64,000 bases of DNA from Variovorax fucosicus (GCF_030316825.1 NZ_JASZYU010000002.1:496001-560000), one strand, 5' to 3'; counted from the stretch's first letter, positions 54,923 through 64,000 are shown. The notes: generated from the sequence alone by a model not told the origin. Translations and numbers: made by a program.

Positions 54923-56107
54923 ATGGCTGCGCACATCCTGGTCGCCGGCGGCGGCATTGGCGGCCTTGCGGCTGCGCTGGCCCTCGCGCGGCGCGGCCAC
55001 CGCATCGACGTGCTGGAGCAGGCCACGGCCTTCGGTGAGATCGGCGCCGGCGTGCAGCTTGGCCCCAATGCAACGCGCCGGCTGATCGCGCTGAACCTCG
55101 AGCAGCCGCTGAAGGCCATCGCGGCCCTGCCGGAATCGCTGGTGATCCGCAGCGCCGACGGCGATGCCGAGCTGGCCCGCATGCCGCTCGGTAAAAGCCT
55201 GCAGCAACGCTACGGCGCGCCGTACTGCTGCGTGCACCGCGCCGATCTGCACACGCTGCTGCTGCGAGCGGCGCAGGCGCGTGGCGCCCGGCAAATGAGC
55301 CTCAACGTAGGCGTGCGTGTCGGCGAGGCGGTGGCCGGCGATGCGTCGGTCTGCGTTTCCAGCGCCAATGCGCGTGCGTGGGAAGGCGATGCCCTGGTCG
55401 GTGCCGATGGCCTGTGGGGCACAGTGCGGCAGCAGGTCGATGCGTCGGCCGCGGCGCCGCGCGGCACCGGCCACACGGCCTGGCGCGGTCTGTTGCATCA
55501 GTCGCGTCTGCCGGCCGCCCGGCGCAGCCGCCACGTCGATGTCTGGCTCGGCCCGCGGCTGCATGCGGTGGCCTATCCGGTGCGCGGCGGCACGTGGCTC
55601 AACGTGGTGGTCATCGCCGAGTCGACCCCGGCCGGCGATGCGCGGGATTGGGATCAGGCCAGCAGCTTCGCGGCCCTGCAGCAGGCCACGGGCCGTTGCG
55701 GCGGCAGCTTGCAGACCTTGCTGGAAGCGATGCCGGTCTGGCGCGCCTGGAGCCTGCACGACCGCGCCCCGCTCACGTCGGCGGGCGGGATGGCCAACGG
55801 CCGCATCGCGTTGGTCGGCGATGCGGCGCACCCGATGGTGCCGTACCTGGCGCAGGGCGCCGGCATGGCGATCGAGGACGCGGTCGCGTTGGCCGATGCG
55901 CTGGGCGAGGGCGGCCCGGCCGAGATACCCGCTGCCTTTGCCAGCTATGCTGCCGCGCGCTGGCAGCGCAATGCCCTGGTGCAGACCCGGGCGCGGCGCA
56001 ATGGCGACATCTTTCACGCGACCGGCGCGATGCGGTGGGGGCGTGACCTCGCGATGCGTGTGCTGGGCAAGCGTCTGCTGGACCAGCCGTGGCTGTATGC
56101 CGGCTGA
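54923..56107 (+). CDS. FAD-dependent aromatic monooxygenase-like protein
   Basis: A 394-residue class A flavoprotein monooxygenase of the salicylate/hydroxybenzoate hydroxylase type: GGGIGGLAAALALARRGHRI at the N-terminus, DALVGADGLWGTVRQQ near residue 156 and RIALVGDAAHPMVPYLAQGA near 290. Substrate unknown. It starts five bases after the Cys-rich gene, so it may be cotranscribed with feo, though no functional link is evident. It converges on kynA. Confidence 0.85.
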   Translation: MAAHILVAGGGIGGLAAALALARRGHRIDVLEQATAFGEIGAGVQLGPNATRRLIALNLEQPLKAIAALPESLVIRSADGDAELARMPLGKSLQQRYGAPYCCVHRADLHTLLLRAAQARGARQMSLNVGVRVGEAVAGDASVCVSSANARAWEGDALVGADGLWGTVRQQVDASAAAPRGTGHTAWRGLLHQSRLPAARRSRHVDVWLGPRLHAVAYPVRGGTWLNVVVIAESTPAGDARDWDQASSFAALQQATGRCGGSLQTLLEAMPVWRAWSLHDRAPLTSAGGMANGRIALVGDAAHPMVPYLAQGAGMAIEDAVALADALGEGGPAEIPAAFASYAAARWQRNALVQTRARRNGDIFHATGAMRWGRDLAMRVLGKRLLDQPWLYAG

Positions 56108-56119
56108 CCGCGGGTCGAA

Positions 56120-56956
56120 TCAAAGATCCGTGCGCAGCGCCCAGATCTCGGGGAACAGCACCACGTCGAGCATCTTGCGCAGGTAGCTCACGCCGCCGGT
56201 GCCGCCGGTGCCGCGCTTGAAGCCGATCACGCGTTCCACCGTTGTCACGTGCCGGAAGCGCCACAGGCGGAAGGCGTCTTCGATGTCGGTCAGCTTCTCG
56301 CCGAGCTGGTACAGATCCCAATGCGCGTGCGGGTCGCGGTACACGGTGAGCCAGGCCTGCTCGACGCCGGCGCTGGCTTCATAGCCCTGCGTCCAGTCGC
56401 GCTCGATGTGGTCGGCCGGCACCGCGATGCCGCGGCGTGCCAGCAGGCGCAGCGCCTCGTCATAGAGCGAGGGCGAGCGGTAGGCGGCCTCCACTTGCGC
56501 CAGCAGATCCGCCCGGTGCGCATGCGGCTTGAGCATGGCGGCGTTCTTGTTGCCGAGCGCGAACTCGATGCAGCGGTACTGCGCGCTCTGGAAGCCGCTG
56601 GAGTTCGCCAGGTAGGGCCGCATCGCGGTGTACTCGGGCGGCGTCATGGTCGAGAGCACCGTCCATGCGCTGACCAGCTGTTCCATGATGCGGCTCACGC
56701 GCGCCAGCATCTTGAAGGCGTCGGCCAGCCGGTCGTCGGCGATGCACGCGATGGCGGCGCGCAGCTCATGCAGCATGAGCTTCATCCAGAGCTCGCTGGT
56801 CTGGTGCTGCACGATGAACAGCATCTCGTCGTGCGCCGGCGAGAGTGGGTGCTGCGCGTTCAGAACTTCGTCGAGGTGCAGGTAGTCGCCGTAGCTCATC
56901 GAAGCGCTGAAGTCGAGCTGCGCCTTCTCTTCGTGGACGATCTTCTCGGTGGTCAT
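56120..56956 (-). CDS. kynA: Tryptophan 2,3-dioxygenase
   Basis: Heme dioxygenase that opens the indole ring of tryptophan to N-formylkynurenine. The 278 residues show [19 protein letters not shown] near the start, [20 protein letters not shown] near residue 48 (substrate-side His) and [20 protein letters not shown] near 225 with the heme His, then [13 protein letters not shown]. Last of a kynB-kynU-kynA run; its ATG lies one base from the kynU stop. Confidence 0.97.
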   Translation of the reverse strand: MTTEKIVHEEKAQLDFSASMSYGDYLHLDEVLNAQHPLSPAHDEMLFIVQHQTSELWMKLMLHELRAAIACIADDRLADAFKMLARVSRIMEQLVSAWTVLSTMTPPEYTAMRPYLANSSGFQSAQYRCIEFALGNKNAAMLKPHAHRADLLAQVEAAYRSPSLYDEALRLLARRGIAVPADHIERDWTQGYEASAGVEQAWLTVYRDPHAHWDLYQLGEKLTDIEDAFRLWRFRHVTTVERVIGFKRGTGGTGGVSYLRKMLDVVLFPEIWALRTDL

Positions 56957-56957
56957 G

Positions 56958-58244
56958 TCAGGTCACCGCGTTCTTCTGGTTGAACGCGGGTTGCTTCCAC
57001 TCTGCCGTTTCGAGTACCTGCACGAGATGCTCGACCGCGTTCCACACGTCTTCGAAGCCCAGGTACAGCGGCGTGAAGCCGAAGCGCAGGATGTCGGGCA
57101 TCTGGCTGTCGCCGGCGCGGTAGTCGCCGATGACGCCGCGCGCAATGAGCGCCTGCACGATCGCGTACGCGCCTTCCGTGCGGCTCAGGCATACCTGCGA
57201 GCCGCGCTGCGCGTGGTTGCGCGGCGTCACGAGTTCGAGGCCATGGCCGGCGCAACGTTGTTCGACCAGTTCGATGAACGCGTCGGTGAGCGCCAGCGAC
57301 TTGGTGCGCAGCGCCATCATCGGGCCGAAGTCGCCGTTGAAGGCTTCGGCGGCGAGCACTGTGTCGAGTCCGCATTCGAGGCCGGCCAGTGCCACGATCG
57401 GCTGCGTGCCGCAGAGGTAGCGGCCAATGCCCGGTGCGGGCCGGTAGTGCGGGGTGAACTCGAACGGCGCGGCATGGCCCCACCAGCCCGACAGCGGCTG
57501 CTCGAACTTGCCGGCGTGCCGCGTGTTGACCCAAGCGAAAGCCGGCGCGCCAGGGCCGCCGTTCAGGTACTTGTAGCCGCAGCCGATGGCAAAGTCCGCA
57601 TCGCTGTCGTTCAGCGCGACGGGCACCGCGCCGGCACTGTGCGCCAGATCCCAGACCGTGAGCACGCCAGCCGCGTGGGCGGCAGCGGTGACGGCCTTCA
57701 TGTCGTGCATGGCGCCGGTGCGATAGTTCACGTGGGTGAGCATGAGCACGGCCACCTCGTCGGTGAGCACTGCGGGCAGCTCGCTCGCGTCGATCAGCTT
57801 CAGCGTGAAGCCGCGCTCGCGGCACATCGACTCGGCGATGTAGAGGTCGGTCGGGAAGTTGCTGCGCTCGCTCACGACCAGTTTGCGGCCGCTGGCGGCC
57901 TGCTGCGAGAGGGCCGCAAACAGAACCTTGTAGAGATTGATCGAGGTGCTGTCGGTGCACACCACTTCGCCGGGCGCCGCGCCGACCAGGCGGGCCACCT
58001 TGTCGCCGAGACGCTGCGGCAGGTCGAACCAGCTTGCGCTGTTCCACGAGCGGATCAGGCCTTCGCCCCATTCCTTCGTCACCACTTCGGCAATGCGCGC
58101 GGGTGCGGCCTTGGGCAACACACCGAGCGAGTTGCCATCGAGGTAGATCACGCCATCGGGCAGCGTGAACAGGTCGCGTAAGGCGGCGAGCGGATCTTGC
58201 GCATCCAGTGCGCGGCAGTCGTCAAGGAGCATGTCGGCTTTCAT
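56958..58244 (-). CDS. kynU: Kynureninase
   Basis: PLP enzyme that cleaves kynurenine to anthranilate and alanine. In 428 residues: [20 protein letters not shown] near residue 32, [20 protein letters not shown] near 95, [17 protein letters not shown] near 198 and the PLP-lysine segment [20 protein letters not shown] near 222. The ATG at 58244 is the family start. It is separated from kynB by 123 bases that hold an interspersed repeat. Confidence 0.97.
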   Translation of the reverse strand: MKADMLLDDCRALDAQDPLAALRDLFTLPDGVIYLDGNSLGVLPKAAPARIAEVVTKEWGEGLIRSWNSASWFDLPQRLGDKVARLVGAAPGEVVCTDSTSINLYKVLFAALSQQAASGRKLVVSERSNFPTDLYIAESMCRERGFTLKLIDASELPAVLTDEVAVLMLTHVNYRTGAMHDMKAVTAAAHAAGVLTVWDLAHSAGAVPVALNDSDADFAIGCGYKYLNGGPGAPAFAWVNTRHAGKFEQPLSGWWGHAAPFEFTPHYRPAPGIGRYLCGTQPIVALAGLECGLDTVLAAEAFNGDFGPMMALRTKSLALTDAFIELVEQRCAGHGLELVTPRNHAQRGSQVCLSRTEGAYAIVQALIARGVIGDYRAGDSQMPDILRFGFTPLYLGFEDVWNAVEHLVQVLETAEWKQPAFNQKNAVT

Positions 58245-58282
58245 GGGTTCGAATTCAGCGGGTGTCCATCGCGGAACACCGT

Positions 58283-58350
58283 GGAACCGGCTTTGCCGGG
58301 CCACTGGTGTTGCCCCCGGTGAGGGGGTTGGCGAAGCGACACGAAGTGCG
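58283..58350. repeat. Interspersed intergenic repeat, copy 1
   Basis: Starts GGAACCGGCTTTGCCGG and contains TGGTGTTGCCCCCGG and GGGGGTTGGCGAAG. The reverse complement recurs at 62988-63057 with few changes. Located between kynB and kynU. Confidence 0.75.
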
Positions 58351-58367
58351 CGAAGACTGGGGGAGGT

Positions 58368-59009
58368 TCATAAGCTCCGCAGGACGGCGCGCACGGGGGA
58401 GGCATCGGCGCTGACCAGCTTGAGCGGCAGCGCGATGAGTTCGTAGTCGCCCTCGGGCACGTCGTCGAGCACGAGGTTCTCGAGCACGCGCAGGCCGAGG
58501 CGGCGGATGACCTGATGGCTGTCGAGCGTCTTGCTGTCGGCCGGGTCGATGCTGGCGGTGTCGATGCCCACGAGCTTGACGCCGAGCGCGGCGAGACGTT
58601 CGATGGTGGCCGGCGCATAGGCAGCGAGGGCGCCGTCCCAGCGGTCGACCGGCGCGCGCTGGTAGGTGCGCACCAGTACGCGTGGCGGCAGGCGCTGGTC
58701 GACGGCGTGCTCGATGTGCGCCAACTCGATCAACGGGCCCCGCGCGATCGCATGGATCACGCGGCAGGTGCCGAGAAAGGGCGAAAGGTCGAGGTCACCG
58801 ACGGTGGTGCCATCGGCGTCGTAGTGCAGCGGCGCATCGGCATGTGCGCCGACATGCGGCGACAGCGTGATCTCGCTGACGTTCACCGGGCAGCCGGGGC
58901 CGATGCTGGCGGCCCAGCGTTGCCGGTAAGGCGTGTCACCGGGGAAAACCGGCGCGCCTTCGTGCACTGGCGGGGAGATGTCCCAGAGTCGCGGTGCGGT
59001 GGAAGTCAT
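58368..59009 (-). CDS. kynB: Kynurenine formamidase (arylformamidase)
   Basis: KynB hydrolyses N-formylkynurenine to kynurenine. The 213-residue cyclase-type protein has WDISPPVHEGAPVFPGDTPY at the start and the metal motif SPHVGAHADAPLHYDADG near residue 50, then VDRWDGALAAYAP and GIDTASIDPADSKTLDSHQ. First of the kyn run; no linked KynR-type regulator is present in the window. Confidence 0.95.
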   Translation of the reverse strand: MTSTAPRLWDISPPVHEGAPVFPGDTPYRQRWAASIGPGCPVNVSEITLSPHVGAHADAPLHYDADGTTVGDLDLSPFLGTCRVIHAIARGPLIELAHIEHAVDQRLPPRVLVRTYQRAPVDRWDGALAAYAPATIERLAALGVKLVGIDTASIDPADSKTLDSHQVIRRLGLRVLENLVLDDVPEGDYELIALPLKLVSADASPVRAVLRSL

Positions 59010-59083
59010 GCAGCGAAGTTAGCGCCGCACGCGGGGTCGTGGTGTCGGTTATTTCCAACAGGCCACGTGACGAAATGAGTCGC

Positions 59084-59755
59084 TCAGTTCGCGGCGGGGT
59101 ACTCGTCGTGTAGCCGCTGCCAGCTGTAGGGCGGGTCTTGCGGCCAGCCGGTGGGCGACTTCTCCCAGGCCTCCTGCCGGCCCCAGGGCGTGAGGTCGAG
59201 CAGCTGGAAGGTGTTGCTGGCCTGCTCGGCGCCGCGGCCGGAGGTGAACCAGGTCTGGAACACGCGTTGCGCCTGGCGGATGAAGACCGAGAAGCCGAAC
59301 GAAGCGTTGTCCTGCGCGGTGACGAAGTCCTCGTGGAACGTGGTGCCCTCGCACGACACCCATGGAAACGTCCAGCCCATGCGCGCCTTCACCTCTTCGA
59401 TGCGCGGCACGCCGGCGCGCGCCACCATCGCGAACGAGGTGCGGCGCGCATGCAGGTGCGCGAAGTTGTTCATCATGTGATCGCACACCTGCGAGCAACC
59501 GGGGCAGATGTGATCCGCCGTGAGCATGTTGTGATAGACGACGAGCTGATCCCGACCGTCGAACAGGTCGACCAGCCGCAGGTCGCCGCGCGCGGCCGAC
59601 TTGAAAACGTAGTCGCGCGTGACCTCGGTCATCGGCAACTGGCGGCGCCGCGCATTCAGCGCGTCATGGGCGCGGGTGAGTTCCTTTTCGGCCTTCAGCA
59701 GTTCGTCGCGGGCGCTTTGCCAGCGGTCGCGCGAAACGATGTCCGGGTAGTTCAT
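59084..59755 (-). CDS. DUF899-family thioredoxin-like protein
   Basis: A 223-residue protein of the DUF899 group: RAHDALNARRRQLPMTEVTR near residue 28, MLTADHICPGCSQVCDHMM near 75 with a CxxC pair, and GTTFHEDFVTAQDNASFGFS later. These proteins have a thioredoxin-like fold of unknown substrate. The ATG at 59755 is used. A strong palindrome 15 bases upstream suggests repression by an unlinked regulator. Confidence 0.88.
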   Translation of the reverse strand: MNYPDIVSRDRWQSARDELLKAEKELTRAHDALNARRRQLPMTEVTRDYVFKSAARGDLRLVDLFDGRDQLVVYHNMLTADHICPGCSQVCDHMMNNFAHLHARRTSFAMVARAGVPRIEEVKARMGWTFPWVSCEGTTFHEDFVTAQDNASFGFSVFIRQAQRVFQTWFTSGRGAEQASNTFQLLDLTPWGRQEAWEKSPTGWPQDPPYSWQRLHDEYPAAN

Positions 59756-59769
59756 CGGGGTCTCCTTGC

Positions 59770-59794
59770 GATATGTGAACAATGTACACATATC
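59770..59794. promoter_or_regulatory. Palindromic operator candidate upstream of the DUF899 gene
   Basis: GATATGTG and CACATATC form a perfect 8-base inverted repeat around nine bases, ending 15 bases before the DUF899 start codon. The site overlaps where a -10 box or transcription start should be. The regulator is not identified. Confidence 0.55.
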
Positions 59795-59833
59795 GTCGGG
59801 CCGCGTAAAGCCTGGGAGCGTGGGCAGGCCGTG

Positions 59834-59849
59834 CCGGGCGCGCGCCCGG
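59834..59849. other. 16-base GC palindrome between the DUF899 gene and argF
   Basis: CCGGGCGCGCGCCCGG is a perfect palindrome 13 bases past the argF stop. It could form a hairpin at the 3' end of argF, but no T run follows on either strand, so terminator status is unsure. Confidence 0.4.
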
Positions 59850-59861
59850 GTCTGGCGGGGC

Positions 59862-60794
59862 TCAGGAAGTCTCGATCTTGCCGAGCAGCAGGAACTCCAT
59901 CAGCGCCTTTTGCGCGTGGAGCCGGTTCTCGGCTTCGTCCCACACCACCGACTGCGGGCCGTCGATCACGTCGGCCTCGACTTCTTCGCCGCGGTGCGCG
60001 GGCAGGCAGTGCATGAAGAGGGCGTCTGGCTGGGCGATGCGCATCATGTCGGTGTCGACGCACCAGTCGGCGAAGGCCTTCTTGCGCGCGTCGTTTTCGG
60101 CCTCGTAGCCCATGCTCGTCCACACATCCGTGGTGACGAGGTCGGCGCCGCGGCAGGCTTCCATCGGGTCCTTGAACACCCGGTAGCTGTCGGCCGAGCG
60201 GATGCCGGCCACCGACTGATCGACCTCGTAGCCGCTCGGCGTGCTCACATGCACCTTGAAGCCGAGGATTTCGCTCGCCTGCAGCCAGGTGTTGGCCATG
60301 TTGTTGCCGTCGCCGACCCAGGCCACCGTCTTGCCCTTGATCGAGCCGCGGTGCTCGATGTAGGTGAAGATGTCGGCCAGGATCTGGCAGGGGTGGAACT
60401 CGTTGGTCAGGCCGTTGATGACCGGCACGCGCGAGTTCGCCGCAAAGGCCTCGATCTTGGTCTGTTCGTAGGTGCGGATCATCACGATGTCGACCATGCG
60501 GCTGATGACCTTGGCGCTGTCCTCGATCGGCTCGGCGCGGCCGAGCTGGCTGTCGCCGGTGGTCAGGTTCACGACCGAGCCGCCGAGCTGGTACATGCCG
60601 GCTTCGAAGCTCACGCGCGTGCGCGTGGAGGCCTTCTCGAAAATCATCGCCAGCGTGCGGTCGACCAGTGGCTGGTGCCGCTCGTAGGCCTTGAACTTCT
60701 TCTTGATCAGAGCCGCGCGCGCGAACACGTGCGCGTACTCGTCGGCCGTGAAGTCCGAGAACTGCAGGTAGTGCCGGATTCCCGTCATCGTCAT
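59862..60794 (-). CDS. argF: Ornithine carbamoyltransferase
   Basis: Makes citrulline from ornithine and carbamoyl phosphate in arginine synthesis. The 310 residues contain the carbamoyl-phosphate motif IFEKASTRTRVSFEAG near residue 52, NEFHPCQILADIFTY near 130 and FMHCLPAHRGEEV near 263. Its start overlaps the argD stop (ATGA); a start two codons downstream is possible. Confidence 0.97.
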   Translation of the reverse strand: MTMTGIRHYLQFSDFTADEYAHVFARAALIKKKFKAYERHQPLVDRTLAMIFEKASTRTRVSFEAGMYQLGGSVVNLTTGDSQLGRAEPIEDSAKVISRMVDIVMIRTYEQTKIEAFAANSRVPVINGLTNEFHPCQILADIFTYIEHRGSIKGKTVAWVGDGNNMANTWLQASEILGFKVHVSTPSGYEVDQSVAGIRSADSYRVFKDPMEACRGADLVTTDVWTSMGYEAENDARKKAFADWCVDTDMMRIAQPDALFMHCLPAHRGEEVEADVIDGPQSVVWDEAENRLHAQKALMEFLLLGKIETS

Positions 60795-61999
60795 GCCGCC
60801 TTGGCTTCTGCGAGAAAGGCTTTCACCAGCGGCGCCAGGATGGCGACGATCTCGTCGGCTTCGGCGATGCTCAGGATCAGCGGCGGCACCAGGCGGATCA
60901 CGCTGTCAGCCGTCACCGAAAGCAGCAGGCCGGCCTCGCAGGCCTGGGTCAGGATCACGCCGCAGGGCCGGTCGAGCTCGATGCCGAGCATCAGGCCCGC
61001 GCCGCGGATTTCCTTCACGCCCGGCAGGCGCGAGAACTCGCGTTCCAGCGCGGCCTTGAGGTGCGCGCCGACCGTGGCCGCGTTCTCGAGCAGCTTGTGC
61101 TCTTCCATGATGCGGATGGTTTCGATGCCGGCGCGCATTGCCAGCGGATTGCCGCCGAAGGTGGTGCCATGGTTGCCGGGCTGAAACAGGTTCGCGGCCT
61201 TCGGGCCAGCCACCACCGCGCCGATCGGCACACCCGAGCCCAGGCCCTTGGCCAGCGGCATCACGTCGGGCACGATGCCGGCCCACTGGTGCGCGAACCA
61301 CTTGCCGGTGCGGCCCATGCCGCACTGCACCTCGTCGATCATCATGAGCCAGTCCTTCTGGTCGCACAGGGCGCGCACCTGCTTCAGGTAGTCCCAGCGC
61401 ATCGGGTGGATGCCGCCTTCGCCCTGGATGGTCTCGAAGAACACCGCGACCACGTTCGGGTTGCCCTCGGTGGCTTTCTTCAGCGCCTCGATGTCGTTCA
61501 GCGGCACGCGGATGAAGCCCTCGACCAGCGGGCCGAAGCCGGCCTGGATCTTCGGGTTGCCGGTGGCTGACAGCGTGGCGATCGAGCGGCCATGAAAGGC
61601 ATGCTCGTAGACCACGATCTCGGGCCGCTCGATCCCTTTTTCGTGGCCGAACTTGCGCGCCAGCTTGAGTGCTGCCTCGTTGGCCTCCAGGCCGGTGCAG
61701 CAGAAGAACGCATTGGTCATGCCCGACAGCTCGACCAGCTTGGCGGCCAGCTTTTCCTGGCCGGGCACGTGGTAGTAGTTGGAGCTGTGGATGAGTTTCG
61801 TGAGCTGGTCCTGCAGCGCCGGCACGAGCTCGGGATGGTTGTGGCCGAGCGTGTTGACGGCGATGCCGCCCAGGCCGTCGAGGTACGCGCGACCGTTGGT
61901 GTCCCAGACTCGGCAGCCCTGGCCATGCGACAGCGCGATCGGCAGTCGGCCGTAGGTGTTCATGACATGGGGCGACGTGGGCTGGGCGGTAGCGCTCAT
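60791..61999 (-). CDS. argD: Acetylornithine aminotransferase
   Basis: Class III PLP aminotransferase of arginine synthesis, 402 residues: YLDGLGGIAVNTLGHNHPEL near residue 38, FFCCTGLEANEAALKLAR near 103, LMMIDEVQCGMGRTGKWF near 218 and the PLP-lysine region MPLAKGLGSGVPIGAVVAG near 247. ATG 61999 is the family start. Coupled to argF by a four-base overlap. Confidence 0.94.
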   Translation of the reverse strand: MSATAQPTSPHVMNTYGRLPIALSHGQGCRVWDTNGRAYLDGLGGIAVNTLGHNHPELVPALQDQLTKLIHSSNYYHVPGQEKLAAKLVELSGMTNAFFCCTGLEANEAALKLARKFGHEKGIERPEIVVYEHAFHGRSIATLSATGNPKIQAGFGPLVEGFIRVPLNDIEALKKATEGNPNVVAVFFETIQGEGGIHPMRWDYLKQVRALCDQKDWLMMIDEVQCGMGRTGKWFAHQWAGIVPDVMPLAKGLGSGVPIGAVVAGPKAANLFQPGNHGTTFGGNPLAMRAGIETIRIMEEHKLLENAATVGAHLKAALEREFSRLPGVKEIRGAGLMLGIELDRPCGVILTQACEAGLLLSVTADSVIRLVPPLILSIAEADEIVAILAPLVKAFLAEAKAA

Positions 62000-62159
62000 T
62001 CGGTGGATCTCCGGGAAAAGGAAGGCGGATTCTAGGCGGCGGGCCTGGCGGCGGCGGTGAGGATTGCGCATCACAGCAATGCCCCTGGCACAGGGCGTGC
62101 GTGCCTCACGGCTAAAATCCTTGTGCACTGCAGCAACGCGCCGTGGCCGCCTCTTCTTC

Positions 62160-62477
62160 ATGGACTTCCCCGACGCCAAACAACTTTTCATTCAAGGCAT
62201 CACGAGCGATGGACGGACTTTCCGGCCGAGCGACTGGGCCGAACGGCTGGCGGGCGTGATGAGCTCGTTTCGCCCCGGCGGGGCCCAGCCGGGCGACCAT
62301 TTGAGCTACTCGCCATGGTGTGTTCCGACCACCATCAACGGCATCAAGTGCGTCATCGTGAGCGCCGAGTTGCGCGACCACGAAGTGATGGCGTGGGACT
62401 TCGTCATGAACTTCGCCCGGGACAACGGCCTGCAGGTGGTCGCGGCCTGCATCGTTCCGGAAAAACCGGCGCGCTGA
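62160..62477 (+). CDS. DUF3579-family protein
   Basis: A 105-residue protein: MDFPDAKQLFIQGITSDGRT, then DWAERLAGVMSSFRPGG and SPWCVPTTINGIKCVIVSAE. This is the small betaproteobacterial DUF3579 family, function unknown, commonly near argD-argF in this group from memory. It diverges from argD, and its ATG is chosen where similarity begins. Confidence 0.85.
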   Translation: MDFPDAKQLFIQGITSDGRTFRPSDWAERLAGVMSSFRPGGAQPGDHLSYSPWCVPTTINGIKCVIVSAELRDHEVMAWDFVMNFARDNGLQVVAACIVPEKPAR

Positions 62478-62503
62478 GATCGGCCACCAATCGATCGCCC
62501 ATG

Positions 62504-62529
62504 AAAAAACCGCCCGAAGGCGGTTTTTT
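62504..62529. terminator. Bidirectional terminator between the DUF3579 gene and rpsT
   Basis: AAAAAACCGCC, loop CGAA, GGCGGTTTTTT: a compact stem with T runs on both strands, between convergent genes. Confidence 0.88.
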
Positions 62530-62604
62530 CACTTTGCTGCAGCGCACCCCTGTCAAACGGCGGATGAGGGCGTAGCCTTCATCCGGGCTTGGCCTGACGC
62601 AGGG

Positions 62605-62916
62605 TCAGGCGGCGGCTGCGGGGGCCAGGGCGAGCGCCTTGACCTTGGCCGACAGGCGGCTCTTGTCGCGAGCAGCCTTGTTCTTGTGGAAGATGCCCTT
62701 GTCGGCCACGGTGTCGACAATGCTCTGGGCCTTGGCGAACAGCTCGGTCGCCTTGGTCTTGTCGCCGGCCAGCACGGCCTTCTCGACATTCTTCACAGCG
62801 GTGCGGTATTTGGAGCGCAGCGAGGTGTTCGCGGCGTTGAGTTTGACGTCCTGGCGGACGCGCTTGCGGCCCGACGCGAGGCGCGGGTTCTTCTTTTTGG
62901 GCTTGGCGGATGCCAT
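62605..62916 (-). CDS. rpsT: 30S ribosomal protein S20
   Basis: A 103-residue basic ribosomal protein that binds the 5' domain of 16S rRNA. It opens [20 protein letters not shown], followed by [17 protein letters not shown] and [19 protein letters not shown], the S20 pattern. The Ala-rich end (LALAPAAAA) is slightly longer than in E. coli. It diverges from murJ, the usual betaproteobacterial arrangement. Confidence 0.98.
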   Translation of the reverse strand: MASAKPKKKNPRLASGRKRVRQDVKLNAANTSLRSKYRTAVKNVEKAVLAGDKTKATELFAKAQSIVDTVADKGIFHKNKAARDKSRLSAKVKALALAPAAAA

Positions 62917-62987
62917 ATGAGTAGTTCCTTAGGTGTCTGAGGATGATGCAGCAAAGCCCGCGATTATAGCTCGCCCCCAGGCTGCGG

Positions 62988-63057
62988 CGCACTGCGTGTC
63001 GCCTTCGCCAACCCCCTACCGGGGGCAACACCAGCGGACCGGCGAAGCCGGTTCCGC
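62988..63057. repeat. Interspersed intergenic repeat, copy 2
   Basis: Inverted copy of 58283-58350, with CTTCGCCAACCCCCTACCGG and GGCGAAGCCGGTTCC. It lies in the 191-base gap between divergent rpsT and murJ, which otherwise shows no gene. Confidence 0.75.
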
Positions 63058-63107
63058 GGCGTTTCACCAAAAATGCGGGCCGGGCGCTGCCTCTACACTC
63101 GGTCGCC

Positions 63108-64000
63108 GTGTCCCTATTTCGATCTGCCTCCACCGTCTCGCTGCTGACCCTCGCCTCCCGCGTCACCGGCCTCGTGCGCGATGTGCTGATGAGCTCGGTG
63201 TTCGGTGTCAGCGCGCTCACCGACGCGTTCTACGTGGCTTTCCGCATCCCGAACCTGTTCCGCCGCGTGCTGGGCGAGGGTGCCTTCAGCCAGGCTTTCG
63301 TACCGGTGCTGGCCGCCTGCAAGACCGAGCAGGGCGACGAGGGCGCCAAACAGCTCGTCGACCACGTCGCCACGCTGCTGGCCTGGACGCTGGTCGTCCT
63401 GTGCGCCGCGGGCGTGGCCGCGGCGCCGTTCATGGTCTGGGCCATGGCCAGCGGGCTGAAACAGTCGGGCGGGTTCGACGCCGCCGTGGTCATGACGCGC
63501 TGGATGTTCCCCTATATCGGCTTCATGTCGCTGGTGGCGCTGGCCGGCGGGATTCTCAACACCTGGCGCAAGTTCGCGGTGCCGGCCGCGTCGCCGGTGC
63601 TGCTGAACCTGGCACTGATCTCGTCGATCGTGCTCGGCGCCCCGCTGTTCCGGCGCTACGGCGTGGAGCCGATCTACGCGCAGTGTGTCGGCGTGATGGT
63701 CGGCGGCATCCTGCAACTCGCGCTGCAGATTCCGGCGCTGCGCAAGCTCGGCATGCTGCCGCGCATCGGGCTGCGCCTGACGGCACTCCGCGCAGCCTGG
63801 ACCGATCCGACCACGCGCAAGATCCTCGGCCTCATGCTGCCGGCCATGATCGGCGTCAGCGGCGCGCAGATCTCGCTGCTCATCAACACGCAGATCGCCT
63901 CGCACCTTGCGGCCGGCAGCGTCACCTGGATCACCAATGCCGACCGGCTGATGGAGTTTCCTAGCGCGATGCTCGGCGTGGCACTCGGCGTGGTGCTGAT
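63108..64000 (+). CDS. murJ: Lipid II flippase MurJ (partial)
   Basis: MurJ flips the lipid-linked peptidoglycan precursor across the inner membrane. The visible 297 residues start at a GTG (read SLFRSASTVSLLTLASRVTG) and include GVSALTDAFYVAFRIPNLFR and LGEGAFSQAFVPVLAACKTE, the MurJ/MviN signature, with successive membrane helices. It runs off the right edge. It diverges from rpsT. Confidence 0.95.
   Translation, partial: MSLFRSASTVSLLTLASRVTGLVRDVLMSSVFGVSALTDAFYVAFRIPNLFRRVLGEGAFSQAFVPVLAACKTEQGDEGAKQLVDHVATLLAWTLVVLCAAGVAAAPFMVWAMASGLKQSGGFDAAVVMTRWMFPYIGFMSLVALAGGILNTWRKFAVPAASPVLLNLALISSIVLGAPLFRRYGVEPIYAQCVGVMVGGILQLALQIPALRKLGMLPRIGLRLTALRAAWTDPTTRKILGLMLPAMIGVSGAQISLLINTQIASHLAAGSVTWITNADRLMEFPSAMLGVALGVVL

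Overview
The window is high-GC bacterial chromosome that reads as a member of the Comamonadaceae (Burkholderiales), most likely Variovorax or a close relative. This is inferred from the gene order LysR-leuC-leuD-leuB, sdhC-D-A-B-E-gltA with a divergent GntR-mdh pair, and mdh-tam-CoA lyase-acnB, and from the protein sequences. No rRNA, tRNA, CRISPR array, integrase, transposase or relaxase was found.

Layout. Positions 1-4141: leucine biosynthesis (leuB partial, leuD, leuC) with a LysR regulator and an entericidin-like lipoprotein. 4293-16474: a TCA block (gltA, sdhE-B-A-D-C, GntR regulator, mdh, trans-aconitate methyltransferase, CoA ester lyase, acnB). 16517-24017: two small accessory genes, then a carboxylic-acid catabolic cluster (Bug/TctC receptor, class II aldolase, MaoC-fold protein, family III CoA-transferase) with a divergent LysR gene, then an XRE regulator divergent from a small membrane protein. 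24089-26953: acnA. About 26950-50850: a type IV secretion island, all on the minus strand. 50891-64000: C13 peptidase, Fur-type site with feoAB and a Cys-rich partner, FAD monooxygenase, kynBUA, DUF899 gene, argD-argF, DUF3579 gene, rpsT, and the 5' part of murJ.

The main find is the island. Transcribed right to left it runs virB7-B8-B9-B10-B11-B1-B2-B3-B4, a TrbM-like gene, virB5, virB6a, and ends with virD4. It carries no relaxase. Between virB6a and virD4 are four genes whose products share a C-terminal region with the character of the XVIPCD secretion signal of bacteria-killing X-T4SSs, ending in Gln-rich tails. Their N-terminal domains are a GH19 chitinase-like hydrolase, a FlgJ-type glucosaminidase, a class 3 lipase and a lysozyme-like transglycosylase. 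Each is preceded in the transcript by a small gene with a signal peptide, the expected place for an immunity protein.

Two further virB6 genes, each followed like the first by a DUF4189 gene, are interleaved with these toxin pairs. The order is B6a-DUF4189, GH19 pair, B6b-DUF4189, GH73 pair, B6c-DUF4189, lipase pair, lysozyme pair, virD4. A degenerate repeat of about 50 bp sits at six of the module joints and supplies the start codon of three genes. About 30 bp of acnA 3' coding sequence is found again, with synonymous changes, at the far end of the island, marking where it entered the chromosome.
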